Shown one piece after another: positions 41,091-49,991 of a stretch of 64,000 bases of DNA (position 1 is its first letter; the number at the start of each line of letters is the position of its first letter). The DNA is from a virus. Under the pieces are notes generated by a model, which was not told the origin of the DNA, ran no database searches, and saw nothing but the letters and a program-made list of their open reading frames with translations. Location of the stretch: positions 1 to 64,000 of the IMG/VR virus record IMGVR_UViG_3300042522_000315. One strand, given 5' to 3'. The translations under genes and the position numbers were made by a program.

Positions 41091-41123
41091 ATAACTAAAC
41101 AACTTGCTTAATAGGAGTTACAA

Positions 41124-41618
41124 ATGCACAAGTTAATCTACGATCCTTTTTCTTTTTCTAAGCAATTCAACACAACAATTGGTTTTGAACCTATTCTCAA
41201 GCGTCTTGCTGAGATGAGTGAAGCCATGCCTAAGATTCCAACTTATCCTCCATATAACATCAAGAAGGTTGATGAAAATAAGTATGTGATTGAGTTGGCT
41301 GTGGCCGGTTTCGGTAAGCAGGATCTTGAACTTGAACTGCAAGATGGTACACTTACCATCAAGGGTAATGTCTCATCAGAAGATGCTGACTATATCTACA
41401 AGGGTATTGCAGAACGAGCATTCACTCGACAGTTCACACTTGCAGATACAGTTGAAGTCAAGAATGCAGACTTGATCAACGGTATGCTCAAGATTTGGCT
41501 TGAACGCTTCATTCCTGAAGAGAAGAAGCCAAAGAAGATCAACATTGGTGAAAAAGAAGATTCACATAATGGTGAAGCGACAAAGCAGTTCTTATCAGAA
41601 AAGTATGGCGACAAGTAA
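41124..41618 (+). CDS. hsp20: Small heat-shock protein Hsp20 (IbpA-like)
   Basis: 164 aa. Alpha-crystallin domain: YNIKKVDENKYVIELAVAGF, KQDLELELQDGTLTIKG, YIYKGIAERAFTRQFTLADT, and NGMLKIWLERFIPEEKKPKK, an L-x-I/L-type C-terminal anchor region. N-terminal YDPFSF resembles bacterial IbpA. T4-like cyanophages often carry hsp20 near gp46/gp3 regions; it may protect phage proteins during stress. AGGAG ribosome site; the tiny DUF3563-like gene is coupled to its stop. Confidence 0.92.
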   Translation: MHKLIYDPFSFSKQFNTTIGFEPILKRLAEMSEAMPKIPTYPPYNIKKVDENKYVIELAVAGFGKQDLELELQDGTLTIKGNVSSEDADYIYKGIAERAFTRQFTLADTVEVKNADLINGMLKIWLERFIPEEKKPKKINIGEKEDSHNGEATKQFLSEKYGDK

Positions 41619-41767
41619 TGGTCAAATACTTAAAGAAATTGTTTTCTGTTCGCAGTCAACAAGAACGTATGCATGACTTTCTAAGTCAAGCTACAGATCA
41701 AGTACATCTTGAATACCTTCAGCGTGAATGGGACCGAATGTCTCATGCACAAAGAAGTAACTGGTAA
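41618..41767 (+). CDS. Tiny DUF3563-like protein
   Basis: 49 aa, started by a TAATG overlap with Hsp20. MVKYLKKLFSVRSQQ is followed by FLSQATDQVHLEYLQREWDR, which fits the short proteobacterial DUF3563 pattern (Y/FLxQAxDxxDLExRxRExDR). Function unknown; probably host-derived. It is followed by a terminator-like hairpin. Confidence 0.6.
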   Translation: MVKYLKKLFSVRSQQERMHDFLSQATDQVHLEYLQREWDRMSHAQRSNW

Positions 41768-41778
41768 CTAAACTACAT

Positions 41779-41807
41779 ACTGAGGGGGAATGGTCTCCCT
41801 CAGTTTT
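41779..41807 (+). terminator. Terminator-like hairpin before pstS
   Basis: ACTGAGGG (41779-41786) pairs with CCCTCAGT (41797-41804) around a 10-base loop and is followed by TTT ATT. It probably separates the Hsp20 transcript from pstS or attenuates read-through. Confidence 0.65.
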
Positions 41808-41822
41808 ATTATGGAGAAATGT

Positions 41823-42791
41823 ATGAAGAATAATATGATTATTTTGGCTGTTGCTCTTATTGCTTTTGGTACTAGCGCAGCATATGCGTCCCGTGACACT
41901 ATTCGCATTGTGGGTTCTTCCACAGTTTATCCTTTCACAACTGCTGTAGCAGAACAGTTCGGTAAGACATCTGGAGCACCAACTCCTGTTGTTGAGTCTA
42001 CTGGTACAGGCGGTGGCATTAAGTTGTTTTGCGCTGGTGTTGGTGACGAACATCCTGACGCAGTGAACGCATCTCGCCCTATGAAGGACAGCGAAGCTGA
42101 AACTTGTAAGTCAAACGGTGTAACTACAACCGAAGTCAAGATTGGTTATGATGCTATCGTTATTGCTATGGCAAAAGAACATGAAGATATGAACTTAACC
42201 AAAGATGATATCTATCGTGCATTAGCTAAGTTTGTAATCATTGATGGTGAAGTTGTTGAGAATCCATATAAGACATGGAAGGACGTAAATCCTGCATTGC
42301 CTGATGGTAAGATTGAAGTGCTTGGTCCTCCGCCTACTTCTGGTACACGCGACTCGTTTGTAGAACTTGTGATGGAAAAGGCATGTAAGGCTGCTATTAA
42401 GGCCAACGAATTGACTGTTACCGAAGATGAAGAAAAGTCTATGTGTAAGTCTATGCGTGAAGATGGTGCATTCATTGAAGCTGGTGAGAATGACACTCTA
42501 ATCATTCAGAAGCTACAGAATAATCCAAATGCTCTTGGTATCTTCGGCTATTCGTTCCTTGAAGAAAGTTCATCTACTGTAAAGGGCGCTACAGTTGATG
42601 GTATTGCTCCTGAGTATGATGCAATCAAGGCAGGTAAGTATACTATCTCTCGCCCATTGTTTGTGTATTTCAAGAACGAACACTTTGATGTTATTCCAAA
42701 CTTGAAAGAATTTATGGAAGAGTATCAGAGTGAAGACGCAATCGGTGAAGAAGGTTACTTGACTGAAAAAGGTCTTATCTCACTCAACTAA
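41823..42791 (+). CDS. pstS: Periplasmic phosphate-binding protein PstS
   Basis: 322 aa from ATG 41823 with GGAG upstream. The signal peptide is MKNNMIILAVALIAFGTSAA with a likely cut after AYA. Phosphate-binding blocks are RIVGSSTVYPFT, ESTGTGGGIKLFCAG, DAVNASRPMKDSE, VKIGYDAIVIA and PPTSGTRDSFVELVMEKAC; the SGTRD and GSST loops bind phosphate. The only Pst component here, so it would feed the host PstCAB transporter, as known for cyanophage-encoded PstS. Followed by a promoter-terminator hairpin. Confidence 0.93.
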   Translation: MKNNMIILAVALIAFGTSAAYASRDTIRIVGSSTVYPFTTAVAEQFGKTSGAPTPVVESTGTGGGIKLFCAGVGDEHPDAVNASRPMKDSEAETCKSNGVTTTEVKIGYDAIVIAMAKEHEDMNLTKDDIYRALAKFVIIDGEVVENPYKTWKDVNPALPDGKIEVLGPPPTSGTRDSFVELVMEKACKAAIKANELTVTEDEEKSMCKSMREDGAFIEAGENDTLIIQKLQNNPNALGIFGYSFLEESSSTVKGATVDGIAPEYDAIKAGKYTISRPLFVYFKNEHFDVIPNLKEFMEEYQSEDAIGEEGYLTEKGLISLN

Positions 42792-42834
42792 TTGACAATA
42801 GAAGAGAGATGCTATATACTAGTGTCTCTCTTTT
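42792..42834 (+). promoter_or_regulatory. Promoter TTGACA-N17-TATACT overlapping a terminator hairpin
   Basis: The -35 is at 42792-42797 and the -10 TATACT at 42815-42820. The same DNA folds as AAGAGAGATGCTA / TAGTGTCTCTCTT (42802-42814 and 42820-42832; two G-T pairs) with loop TATAC, followed by TTT: a rho-independent terminator for pstS transcripts. RNA initiated at this promoter would lack the 5' arm and escape termination. Confidence 0.82.
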
Positions 42835-42849
42835 CACTATAGGTATATC

Positions 42850-43602
42850 ATGAAACTCATTATTGAAAAATCTGTGACTGTGATCACACCAACTATTGGC
42901 TCACCAAAACTCACTGACGCATTAAAGAGCGTTGCCAATCAAACATACAAAAATATCAAACATCTTGTCGTTGTTGACGGTCCTGAGCATTTCAGTCCAG
43001 TCATGGATCAGATTCCAAACACTCTTCATTACGATGAGGTGCTTCAAGACAATGTGACTGTTGCATATACACCTTATAATACTGGTGCAAACGGTTTCAA
43101 TGGTCAACGCATCTACGCTTCTTTTCCACATCTCATTGATTCAGATTATATCTTCTTTCTTGATGAAGATAACTGGTATGAACCTGATCATGTGTCAACT
43201 CTTGTTCAAACAATTGAAAAGAACAATCTTGATTGGGCGTATTCGCTTCGCAAGATTTATACTCCAGACAAGCAGTATATTGTCGATGATAACTGTGAGA
43301 GCTTGGGTCGCTGGCCTATCTACTTCACTCACGACAATCCTCAGTATCTTGTAGATACATCTGCTTTTGCTTTCAAGCGCGAGTTTATTCAATTGACTTG
43401 TCATCTCTGGCATTCTGGTGCATGGGGTGAAGATCGCAGATATCTCTATAAGATTAGAGAGATGAGCAAGTGGGACACGAATGGTAAGCATACACTATGC
43501 TATCGTGTAGACAACAATCCACAATCTGTTAATGGAAACTTCTTCATTGAAGGTAACAAGAAACAACTTGAGCATTACAAAGGTCAACTTCCATGGATTT
43601 GA
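42850..43602 (+). CDS. Glycosyltransferase family 2-like protein
   Basis: 250 aa. GT-A fold N-terminus VTVITPTIGSPKLTDALKSV, then NQTYKNIKHLVVVDGPEHF, a DxD-like YIFFLDEDNWYEPDHVSTL, and a His/Trp-rich acceptor region (CHLWHSGAWGEDRRYLYKI). First gene of a roughly 9.4-kb surface-glycan block and directly behind the strong promoter at 42792. It overlaps the next gene by 10 bases. Donor and acceptor unknown. Confidence 0.8.
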   Translation: MKLIIEKSVTVITPTIGSPKLTDALKSVANQTYKNIKHLVVVDGPEHFSPVMDQIPNTLHYDEVLQDNVTVAYTPYNTGANGFNGQRIYASFPHLIDSDYIFFLDEDNWYEPDHVSTLVQTIEKNNLDWAYSLRKIYTPDKQYIVDDNCESLGRWPIYFTHDNPQYLVDTSAFAFKREFIQLTCHLWHSGAWGEDRRYLYKIREMSKWDTNGKHTLCYRVDNNPQSVNGNFFIEGNKKQLEHYKGQLPWI

Positions 43603-44315
43603 TAAATTTTTTATACACTGTAAAACAAGATGAAGTCAAAAAGAATGAGAGCATAAAGTTTTTAGGTCATTGTCTATCTCTATGTAACGAATCAACTTCA
43701 CAAAATTTTCAAGATGTGTGGGCACTATACGAAAGCGGATTCAAAAGAGATGGTTTCTATGTCGAGTTTGGTGCCACCGATGGTGTAGATGGAAGTAATA
43801 CATATCTGCTGTCGAAAGATTATAACTGGAAAGGTATTCTAGCAGAACCTAATCCTGTTTGGCATACAAGTCTAAAGCAAAACAGAGATGACGAAAACAC
43901 AGACATATCATTTGATTGTGTCTATACTGAAACGAACAAGACTTTAGATTTTCTTGCTGTTGATGATGCATGTCTGTCCACTATACAAGGTTTTGGTGAT
44001 GACGATGAACACCGAATGAAGAGAAAAGAAAACTCTCTGATCAGCGTTAAGACTGTAAGTCTCGTTGATTTACTTGATAGACACTCAGCACCTTATATTA
44101 TCGATTACATTTCTGTTGATACCGAAGGTAGTGAGTATGATATTCTAGAATCGTTTTTTTCTGCAAACGAATCTTATGACGTTAGAACTTTTACTGTTGA
44201 ACATAACTTCAATGTAGAGTTCAGAGATAGAATTTACCAACTGATGATGAAAAATGGTTATGAGAGAAAGTTCATTGAGTTCTCAAGATGGGATGATTTT
44301 TATTTTAAAGTATGA
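43593..44315 (+). CDS. FkbM-family methyltransferase
   Basis: 240 aa. SAM-binding block YVEFGATDGVDGSNTYLLSK, then WKGILAEPNP and the characteristic FkbM strand-4 region IDYISVDTEGSEYDILESFF. These enzymes O-methylate sugars or other small groups. It lies among glycosyltransferases, so methylation of a glycan is likely. Translationally coupled to the GT2 gene. Confidence 0.85.
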   Translation: MDLINFLYTVKQDEVKKNESIKFLGHCLSLCNESTSQNFQDVWALYESGFKRDGFYVEFGATDGVDGSNTYLLSKDYNWKGILAEPNPVWHTSLKQNRDDENTDISFDCVYTETNKTLDFLAVDDACLSTIQGFGDDDEHRMKRKENSLISVKTVSLVDLLDRHSAPYIIDYISVDTEGSEYDILESFFSANESYDVRTFTVEHNFNVEFRDRIYQLMMKNGYERKFIEFSRWDDFYFKV

Positions 44316-44324
44316 TGGAGAGTT

Positions 44325-45224
44325 ATGATGAATAAAGATTTGATCATAGGTGGCGCTTCTAACTATGGATGGGACGATCTTAAGTATTGGGTCAATTCGA
44401 TCAAGAAGTCTGGTTTCTCAGGAGATATAGTTCTCGTTGCAACAAATACCACAAAAGAAACAATAGATAAACTCCGCAGTGAGGGTGTTAAAGTTGAGTT
44501 GTATGGTAGACAAGATCAAAATGGTAATGTTGTCGCCAATGTTACTACAGCACCACATGTAGAAAGATTTTTTCATATTTGGAACTATCTCAGAATCAAT
44601 TCTGATAAGTATAACTTTGTTATTACGACTGATACCAGAGATGTTGTATTTCAATCTAATCCTATAGACTATATCAGAAAGACTTTTGAGAATAGAGATG
44701 TTGGGTTGATTGCAGCAGGTGAAGGACTTAGATATAAGGATGAATCTTGGAATCACAATAACTTCTTGTCTTCATTTGATCCTGTAGTCTATGATAAGAT
44801 CCAATACAATGAGATTTTTAATGTTGGTGTCATAGCTGGAACACAAGCTCTGGTGCAAGACTTGCTGTTGCTTCTGTATCAATTGAGTATAAACAGACGT
44901 ATAAATATCGTTGATCAGGCAGTATATAATTTCATTATTCAGTTGCAGTTCTGCTCACAGAATGTTACGCTATTGTCTAATGATTCCGGGTGGACAACAA
45001 ACTTAGCTACGACTATTCATGCAATAAGGTCTGGCTCAGGTGATATTGGTCAAAAAAATGATCCTACTTCCATAATTTTATATGGAACGAAGTACATGGT
45101 AAATCAACCAGATATCATAGATGGTGTGGTTTATACTCATAGTACTGGATTACCTTCTGTCATTGTTCATCAATATGATAGAGTGAACGGGCTTGCAGAA
45201 GCCATATATAAAAAATATAATTAA
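44325..45224 (+). CDS. Glycosyltransferase-like protein
   Basis: 299 aa. DLIIGGASNYGWDDLKYWVN, then VLVATNTTKETIDKLRSEGV, a DxD motif in FVITTDTRDVVFQSNPIDYI and a C-terminal nucleotide-sugar pocket-like NVGVIAGTQALVQDLLL. GGAG lies before two successive ATG codons. Likely a retaining GT-A transferase in the glycan cluster; specificity unknown. An internal TATAAATA at 44900 is probably accidental. Confidence 0.7.
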   Translation: MMNKDLIIGGASNYGWDDLKYWVNSIKKSGFSGDIVLVATNTTKETIDKLRSEGVKVELYGRQDQNGNVVANVTTAPHVERFFHIWNYLRINSDKYNFVITTDTRDVVFQSNPIDYIRKTFENRDVGLIAAGEGLRYKDESWNHNNFLSSFDPVVYDKIQYNEIFNVGVIAGTQALVQDLLLLLYQLSINRRINIVDQAVYNFIIQLQFCSQNVTLLSNDSGWTTNLATTIHAIRSGSGDIGQKNDPTSIILYGTKYMVNQPDIIDGVVYTHSTGLPSVIVHQYDRVNGLAEAIYKKYN

Positions 45225-45238
45225 TACGTGAGGATTAA

Positions 45239-46270
45239 ATGACAAAGACAGTTCTTATTACAGGCGGTGCAGGTTTCATTGCACATCATGTTATCGATAC
45301 AATTCTAAGAGAAACAGATTGGAAGATTGTCAGTCTTGATAGATTAGACTTCTCTGGAAATCTGAATAGGCTTTACGATATACTTCAGTCATATGACCAG
45401 TCTGTCAAGTCAAGAGTGAAGATTGTGTATCACGACTTGAGAGCCGAAATCAATCCGCTTATCAATTCTCTGCTTGGTGATGTTAACATTGTGCTACACA
45501 TGGCAGCAGGATCACATGTTGATCGTTCGATTGAATATCCTGTTGAGTTTTTGATGGACAATACACTTGGCACTGTGAACCTATTGCAGTATGCCAGAAC
45601 TCTTAAGAATCTTGAAAGTTTTGTATACTTCTCTACCGATGAAGTATTTGGTCCTGCACCTTTCGGTGTTAACTATAAAGAATTTGATAGGTACAATTCA
45701 ACTAATCCTTATTCAGCATCAAAGGCTGCCGCTGAAGAGTTTTGTGTTGCATATGAAAATACATACAAGCTTCCTATCTACATCACACATACTATGAATG
45801 TTTTTGGAGAGCGTCAGCATCCTGAAAAGTTTATTCCTATGGTCATTAGAAGAGCCAATACTGGTGAGAAGGTTTACATTCACTCAGACAAGACTAAAAC
45901 AATTCCAGGTTCAAGACATTACATTCATGCCAAGGATGTTGCGTCTGCTCTCATGTTTATTCTAAACCTTGATAGAAACTCTATTCACATTGATGACTAT
46001 GGTGGTGCTAAGTGCCCTAAGTTCAATATTGTTGGTGCTGAAGAAATCAATAACCTAGATTTGGCTCTAATGATTGCAAAGTCTCAAGGTAAAGAATTGA
46101 ATTATGAATTGATAGATTTCCATTCATCTAGACCTGGACACGATCTTCGTTATGCTTTATCTGGTGAGTATATGAGAAATCTTGGTTGGTATCCAAAGAT
46201 TGCTTTGTCTGATCGAATCAGTGAAGTCGTTAACTGGACACTCGCTAATGAGAAGTGGCTGAAGATATGA
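45239..46270 (+). CDS. NAD-dependent nucleotide-sugar dehydratase/epimerase (RmlB-like)
   Basis: 343 aa. Rossmann start VLITGGAGFIAHHVIDTIL, then LHMAAGSHVDRSIEYP, the catalytic FSTDEVFGPAP and YSASK (YxxxK), NVFGERQHPEKFIP and SRPGHDLRYALSGE. The TDEVFG motif and length fit dTDP-glucose or GDP-mannose 4,6-dehydratase-type enzymes making deoxy-sugars. A deoxy-sugar donor for the neighbouring GT10-like gene is plausible. Confidence 0.85.
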   Translation: MTKTVLITGGAGFIAHHVIDTILRETDWKIVSLDRLDFSGNLNRLYDILQSYDQSVKSRVKIVYHDLRAEINPLINSLLGDVNIVLHMAAGSHVDRSIEYPVEFLMDNTLGTVNLLQYARTLKNLESFVYFSTDEVFGPAPFGVNYKEFDRYNSTNPYSASKAAAEEFCVAYENTYKLPIYITHTMNVFGERQHPEKFIPMVIRRANTGEKVYIHSDKTKTIPGSRHYIHAKDVASALMFILNLDRNSIHIDDYGGAKCPKFNIVGAEEINNLDLALMIAKSQGKELNYELIDFHSSRPGHDLRYALSGEYMRNLGWYPKIALSDRISEVVNWTLANEKWLKI

Positions 46271-46953
46271 ACGATGCCATCTTTGTGATAAGCAGTGCGC
46301 TTGTTTGTCCAAATCATCTTTCAATTTACTCAACAGAAGACCGTTTTAATCAAACGATTGAGACTTTGAATTCAATTGACAAGTATATGCCTAACAATCA
46401 AAAGATTTTGTTTGATGCGTCTTCTGTTGAACCAGAAAGTAAATATTTTGATGAACTAGTAAAGAGAAACACGGTTGTTCTTTTTACAGGCAGAGATGAA
46501 AACGTCAAAAAATTTTCAGAAGCGGGCGTAAAAAGTGCTGCTGAATCCATTTCTTTTATGATGTCGTTGAATTGGATTCGTGAGAATGAAATAAAAACAA
46601 AGAGAATATATAAGATATCAGGTAGATATCAACTAACTGATAACTTTGTTCCTGGTCTAGAACATGTAGGTAAGTATGTGTTTACTGTTCCTACTAAAAC
46701 TTGGATGCCAAAAGAACAATCAGATTATATTGGCGTAGATCATGTATATCAATCAAGACTTTTTCATTTTGATTATGATCTATTAGATCAGACGATAGAA
46801 AAGCTGAAATATGTTATCCGCGATTGTCTTACATTGCCGATGGACATAGAACATGCTTATTACAAATATTTTAATGCCTTTGCTCCTATTGAAATGGAAA
46901 AAATAGGACTATGCGGCAACTTAGCACCAAATGGAGAACGTATAGATGAGTGA
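46267..46953 (+). CDS. Hypothetical glycan-cluster protein
   Basis: 228 aa from the ATG overlapping the previous stop (ATGA). IFVISSALVCPNHLSIYS, DRFNQTIETLNSIDKYMPNN, RIYKISGRYQL and HAYYKYFNAFAPIEMEKIG resemble small WavE/LPS-type or GT-A proteins, but no DxD is evident. Function unknown; context suggests sugar transfer. Confidence 0.55.
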   Translation: MNDAIFVISSALVCPNHLSIYSTEDRFNQTIETLNSIDKYMPNNQKILFDASSVEPESKYFDELVKRNTVVLFTGRDENVKKFSEAGVKSAAESISFMMSLNWIRENEIKTKRIYKISGRYQLTDNFVPGLEHVGKYVFTVPTKTWMPKEQSDYIGVDHVYQSRLFHFDYDLLDQTIEKLKYVIRDCLTLPMDIEHAYYKYFNAFAPIEMEKIGLCGNLAPNGERIDE

Positions 46954-47509
46954 TTCTTTTTATTATAACTCTACTGGTAATTTTGGAATAACACCAAAGT
47001 TTAAGTGTTCTGGTTACGGACTTGGTAAGATGATTGAAGGATTAGAAAATCCTGTAGGTGTTGAAATTGGTCTGGCTGAAGGATTCACTACAAGATTTTT
47101 GATGGAATCAAATAAAAATCTTACTCTATATTGCATTGATCCTTACATTAACTACATTGATTGGAATGGTACAAATCTAAACGAAAGAGAAAACATATAT
47201 CAGCAGTTTCTAGATAACACAAAGGTGTTTGGTGATAGAATTAAGTTTCTCAGAAAGTATTCAGATGATGCTGTCTCTAATATCGAAGATAACTCTCTAG
47301 ACTTTGTATTTATTGACGGTCTACATACGTTTGAGCAAGTTACTAAAGACATGACGAATTACTATCCTAAGCTTAAAGATGGTGGTATATTTTCAGGTCA
47401 TGATTTTAGAGTGATCAAGTGCATCAACGAGGCAGTGATAGAGTTTGCTTCTTCTAAGAATAAGACTATCTTAGAGACAGAGTGTGACGTTTGGTATTGG
47501 TATAAGTGA
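46946..47509 (+). CDS. Class I SAM-dependent methyltransferase
   Basis: 187 aa. Motif I VGVEIGLAEGFTTRFLMES, acidic motif II YCIDPYINY, and motif IV DFVFIDGLHTFEQVTKDM with GGIFSGHDF place it among Methyltransf_24-like enzymes. Within the glycan cluster, a sugar O- or N-methyltransferase is plausible. It overlaps the gene before by 8 bases. Confidence 0.8.
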   Translation: MSDSFYYNSTGNFGITPKFKCSGYGLGKMIEGLENPVGVEIGLAEGFTTRFLMESNKNLTLYCIDPYINYIDWNGTNLNERENIYQQFLDNTKVFGDRIKFLRKYSDDAVSNIEDNSLDFVFIDGLHTFEQVTKDMTNYYPKLKDGGIFSGHDFRVIKCINEAVIEFASSKNKTILETECDVWYWYK

Positions 47510-47518
47510 GGTTTATTT

Positions 47519-48292
47519 ATGGGTACTACAAGAGAAGATGTATTGAACATGATGGATCTACACAGAAATGGAATCTTAGATTTCTCTAAAAAGCTTTCTG
47601 TTGCAGACATAGGAGCTTCACAACTTCATTATCATGTTTCAGGAATATCAGGTAAGATAGTCAATAATGAATTTGTGCCTAATGAGAAAACATATCCTGA
47701 CAGTAAAGATTTTCTAAAAGAAGTTTTTGAACTGTTTGGTAAGAATGCGTCTTTTGATGATTATTCTTCTGGAATGTTAGCACAAAGGTTCTACAAAGAT
47801 TTAGAGTTTGACTATCTCGCTATTGACTTAGACACATATAATGATCTTGATTATGTGTTAAAACTAGACTTGAATGTAGATCGTTGTCCTGATGACAAGA
47901 AAGGTCAATATGATCTTGTTGTCAATAATGGAACAACAGAACATCTGATAAACCAGACAAATGCATTCAATGTCATGCACGACCTATGTAAAGTTGGTGG
48001 TGTAATGTTATCTACTGTTCCTTGTTTTGATATCAATCACGGGTTCTTTAACTATTCTCCCATCTTCTTCAAGCAACTGGCAAAAGCAAATGGATATGAA
48101 ATAATCAGTGTTCACCTCCAGTTTGTAAATAGTGGTAATAATCTACTGAACATCTATGTTTATTCCATTACAAGAAAGCTTAATGATGCAGAGTTTATAC
48201 AGCCATGCCAAATTTTTGACAATGGTAATTTTGACTCTAACATCATGTATAATGCTTCATATCAGAAGAACGATATCTGCATAGTCATTTAA
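47519..48292 (+). CDS. SAM-dependent methyltransferase-like protein
   Basis: 257 aa. VADIGASQLHYHVSG (motif I-like), YLAIDLDTYND, then QYDLVVNNGTTEHLINQTNA and VGGVMLSTVPC follow the order of class I methyltransferases, although motif I (GAS) is atypical. Probably a glycan or small-molecule methyltransferase. Nine bases separate it from the previous gene. Confidence 0.7.
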   Translation: MGTTREDVLNMMDLHRNGILDFSKKLSVADIGASQLHYHVSGISGKIVNNEFVPNEKTYPDSKDFLKEVFELFGKNASFDDYSSGMLAQRFYKDLEFDYLAIDLDTYNDLDYVLKLDLNVDRCPDDKKGQYDLVVNNGTTEHLINQTNAFNVMHDLCKVGGVMLSTVPCFDINHGFFNYSPIFFKQLAKANGYEIISVHLQFVNSGNNLLNIYVYSITRKLNDAEFIQPCQIFDNGNFDSNIMYNASYQKNDICIVI

Positions 48293-48302
48293 AGGATAGA
48301 TT

Positions 48303-49163
48303 ATGAAAAAGAAAATTAGAGTAGGTTTCGCAGATTTTGGAATGAGTCCAGATTGGTTCATTTCTATTTTATCTCAGAAGTATGATGTTGTTCGTGACGA
48401 CAATGATCCTCATATATTGATTTTTGGTGATGAAAATTTTGGTAACAAAAATGAATCGTATGACTCAGCAAAAGTCTTCAAGGTCTTCTTTACTGGTGAG
48501 AACAGAAGATTTTGGAACTATAAGTGTCATGCTGCTATAACGTTCGACCACATAGATGAACCGTATCATTTCAGATTACCTCTTTATGTTCATGAGATAA
48601 ACAGTCTCGTAAATGAACAAGGGTTTTCTACACCATTTAATCTTTCTGAACCAGCAGAAAAGACAGGCTTTGCTTCTTTTGTCGTAAGTAATCCAAATAG
48701 TGAAAAGAGAAACCAACTGTTCAATCTGCTTAACAACTATAAGAAAGTTGACAGTGCTGGACCTTTGTTCAATAACATTGGTTATGTTATTCCTAGACCA
48801 ACTTCTGCAAAGATAGATTTTCTTAGAACAAGAAAGTTTCATTTAGCTTTTGAGAACAGCAGTTATCCTGGATACATCACAGAAAAGATTATCCAAGCTG
48901 CTTATGCTAGAACTGTTCCTATCTATTGGGGAAGCACAACTCTTGAAATGGATTTCAATCCAGAAGCTGTGATAAACTGGCATGATTACAGAGACGATCA
49001 CTTGTTCTTAAAGCGAGTGATTGAAGTTGACAGCAATGATGATCTATACTATCATATGCTAAATCAACCTTTGTTTAGAGGTAATAAACCTAACAAGTTT
49101 ATGGATATGGAAGTATTTTTAACATGGTGGGATTCCATGATAATGACGAGGATAAATTTATGA
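48303..49163 (+). CDS. Glycosyltransferase family 10-like (fucosyltransferase-type)
   Basis: 286 aa. The C-terminal signature KFHLAFENSSYPGYITEKII followed by AYARTVPIYWGSTT is the hallmark of GT10 alpha-1,3-fucosyltransferases (FxxxFENSxxxxYxTEK). N-terminal domain VGFADFGMSPDWFISIL. It would transfer fucose or a related deoxy-sugar from a GDP donor; a mannose-pathway enzyme pair is encoded further down the window. Confidence 0.85.
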   Translation: MKKKIRVGFADFGMSPDWFISILSQKYDVVRDDNDPHILIFGDENFGNKNESYDSAKVFKVFFTGENRRFWNYKCHAAITFDHIDEPYHFRLPLYVHEINSLVNEQGFSTPFNLSEPAEKTGFASFVVSNPNSEKRNQLFNLLNNYKKVDSAGPLFNNIGYVIPRPTSAKIDFLRTRKFHLAFENSSYPGYITEKIIQAAYARTVPIYWGSTTLEMDFNPEAVINWHDYRDDHLFLKRVIEVDSNDDLYYHMLNQPLFRGNKPNKFMDMEVFLTWWDSMIMTRINL

Positions 49164-49990
49164 GTAACATTACTGTAGTCACAGCCTTCTTTGATATTGG
49201 CAGGAGCAATTGGAATAAAACTTCACATGGTATCGATACACCACATTATATTCCAAGATCAACTGAAAGTTATTTCAGCTACTTTGAAAATCTAGCCAAG
49301 ATTAGAAACGATATGATTATATACTGTTCAGAAGAACACGCTGAAATCATCTCTAAGATAAGAGAGAAGCAGTCTCCAGGTTCTAGAACAGTTGTTGTTC
49401 CTCTTGACTTTAGTGAAATAGTAAAGAGTGCTAAGCCTGTGATTGAAAGAATTCAGAGTCGCAGAGAGTACATTGAGTTTGTAAATGATCCAAGAATGCC
49501 AGAATATTGGAATGCAGATTATGTGTTGGTAAACTATCTAAAGACTGATTTTGTTGTTGGTGCATATGAAAGAGACCAAATCAAAACAAATATTGCTGCA
49601 TGGTTAGACTTTGGATATGTTAGAAGTGAAAAGACTTTACCTAAGTCTAACATATGGGATTATGACTTTGATCCTAACAAGATGCACTACTTCAATAAAA
49701 AAGACATTGACTTTGGCAGACCAATCTTCGATATCATAAGACATAATGATGTATACATCATGGGATGTCATTTAGTTGGTGGTAAAGAGGCGTGGTTCAG
49801 ACAATTATCATATAACAAGCAATCTTTATCGTCCATGATTAATTGCGGCTTGATTGATGATGATCAAACAGTATTGTTGATGAACTACAAGATGAATCCA
49901 AATGATTTTGAACTTCATCCAATTAACGTCAAACGTGAAGAGTGGGATGAATGGAATATCGCAATGCTTAAGTTTAATAAGGAAACTTGA
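49160..49990 (+). CDS. HtrL/YibB-family protein
   Basis: 276 aa from ATG 49160 (GAGG upstream, overlap with the GT10 stop). ITVVTAFFDIGRSNW, YFSYFENLAKIRNDMIIYCS, NADYVLVNYLKTDFVVGA, AAWLDFGYVR and IMGCHLVGG match the HtrL/YibB family, found in LPS core and O-antigen loci and suspected to be glycosyltransferases. Its position in a glycan cluster fits. Confidence 0.75.
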   Translation: MSNITVVTAFFDIGRSNWNKTSHGIDTPHYIPRSTESYFSYFENLAKIRNDMIIYCSEEHAEIISKIREKQSPGSRTVVVPLDFSEIVKSAKPVIERIQSRREYIEFVNDPRMPEYWNADYVLVNYLKTDFVVGAYERDQIKTNIAAWLDFGYVRSEKTLPKSNIWDYDFDPNKMHYFNKKDIDFGRPIFDIIRHNDVYIMGCHLVGGKEAWFRQLSYNKQSLSSMINCGLIDDDQTVLLMNYKMNPNDFELHPINVKREEWDEWNIAMLKFNKET

Positions 49991-49991
49991 G

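Noticed and set aside
44900-44907. Exact TATAAATA inside a glycosyltransferase gene
   Set aside because: No nearby gene start downstream; one chance match is expected in A/T-rich coding DNA.
49027-49055. TTGACA-N17-TATCAT inside the GT10-like gene
   Set aside because: Weak -10 in a continuous, overlapped operon; no independent support.
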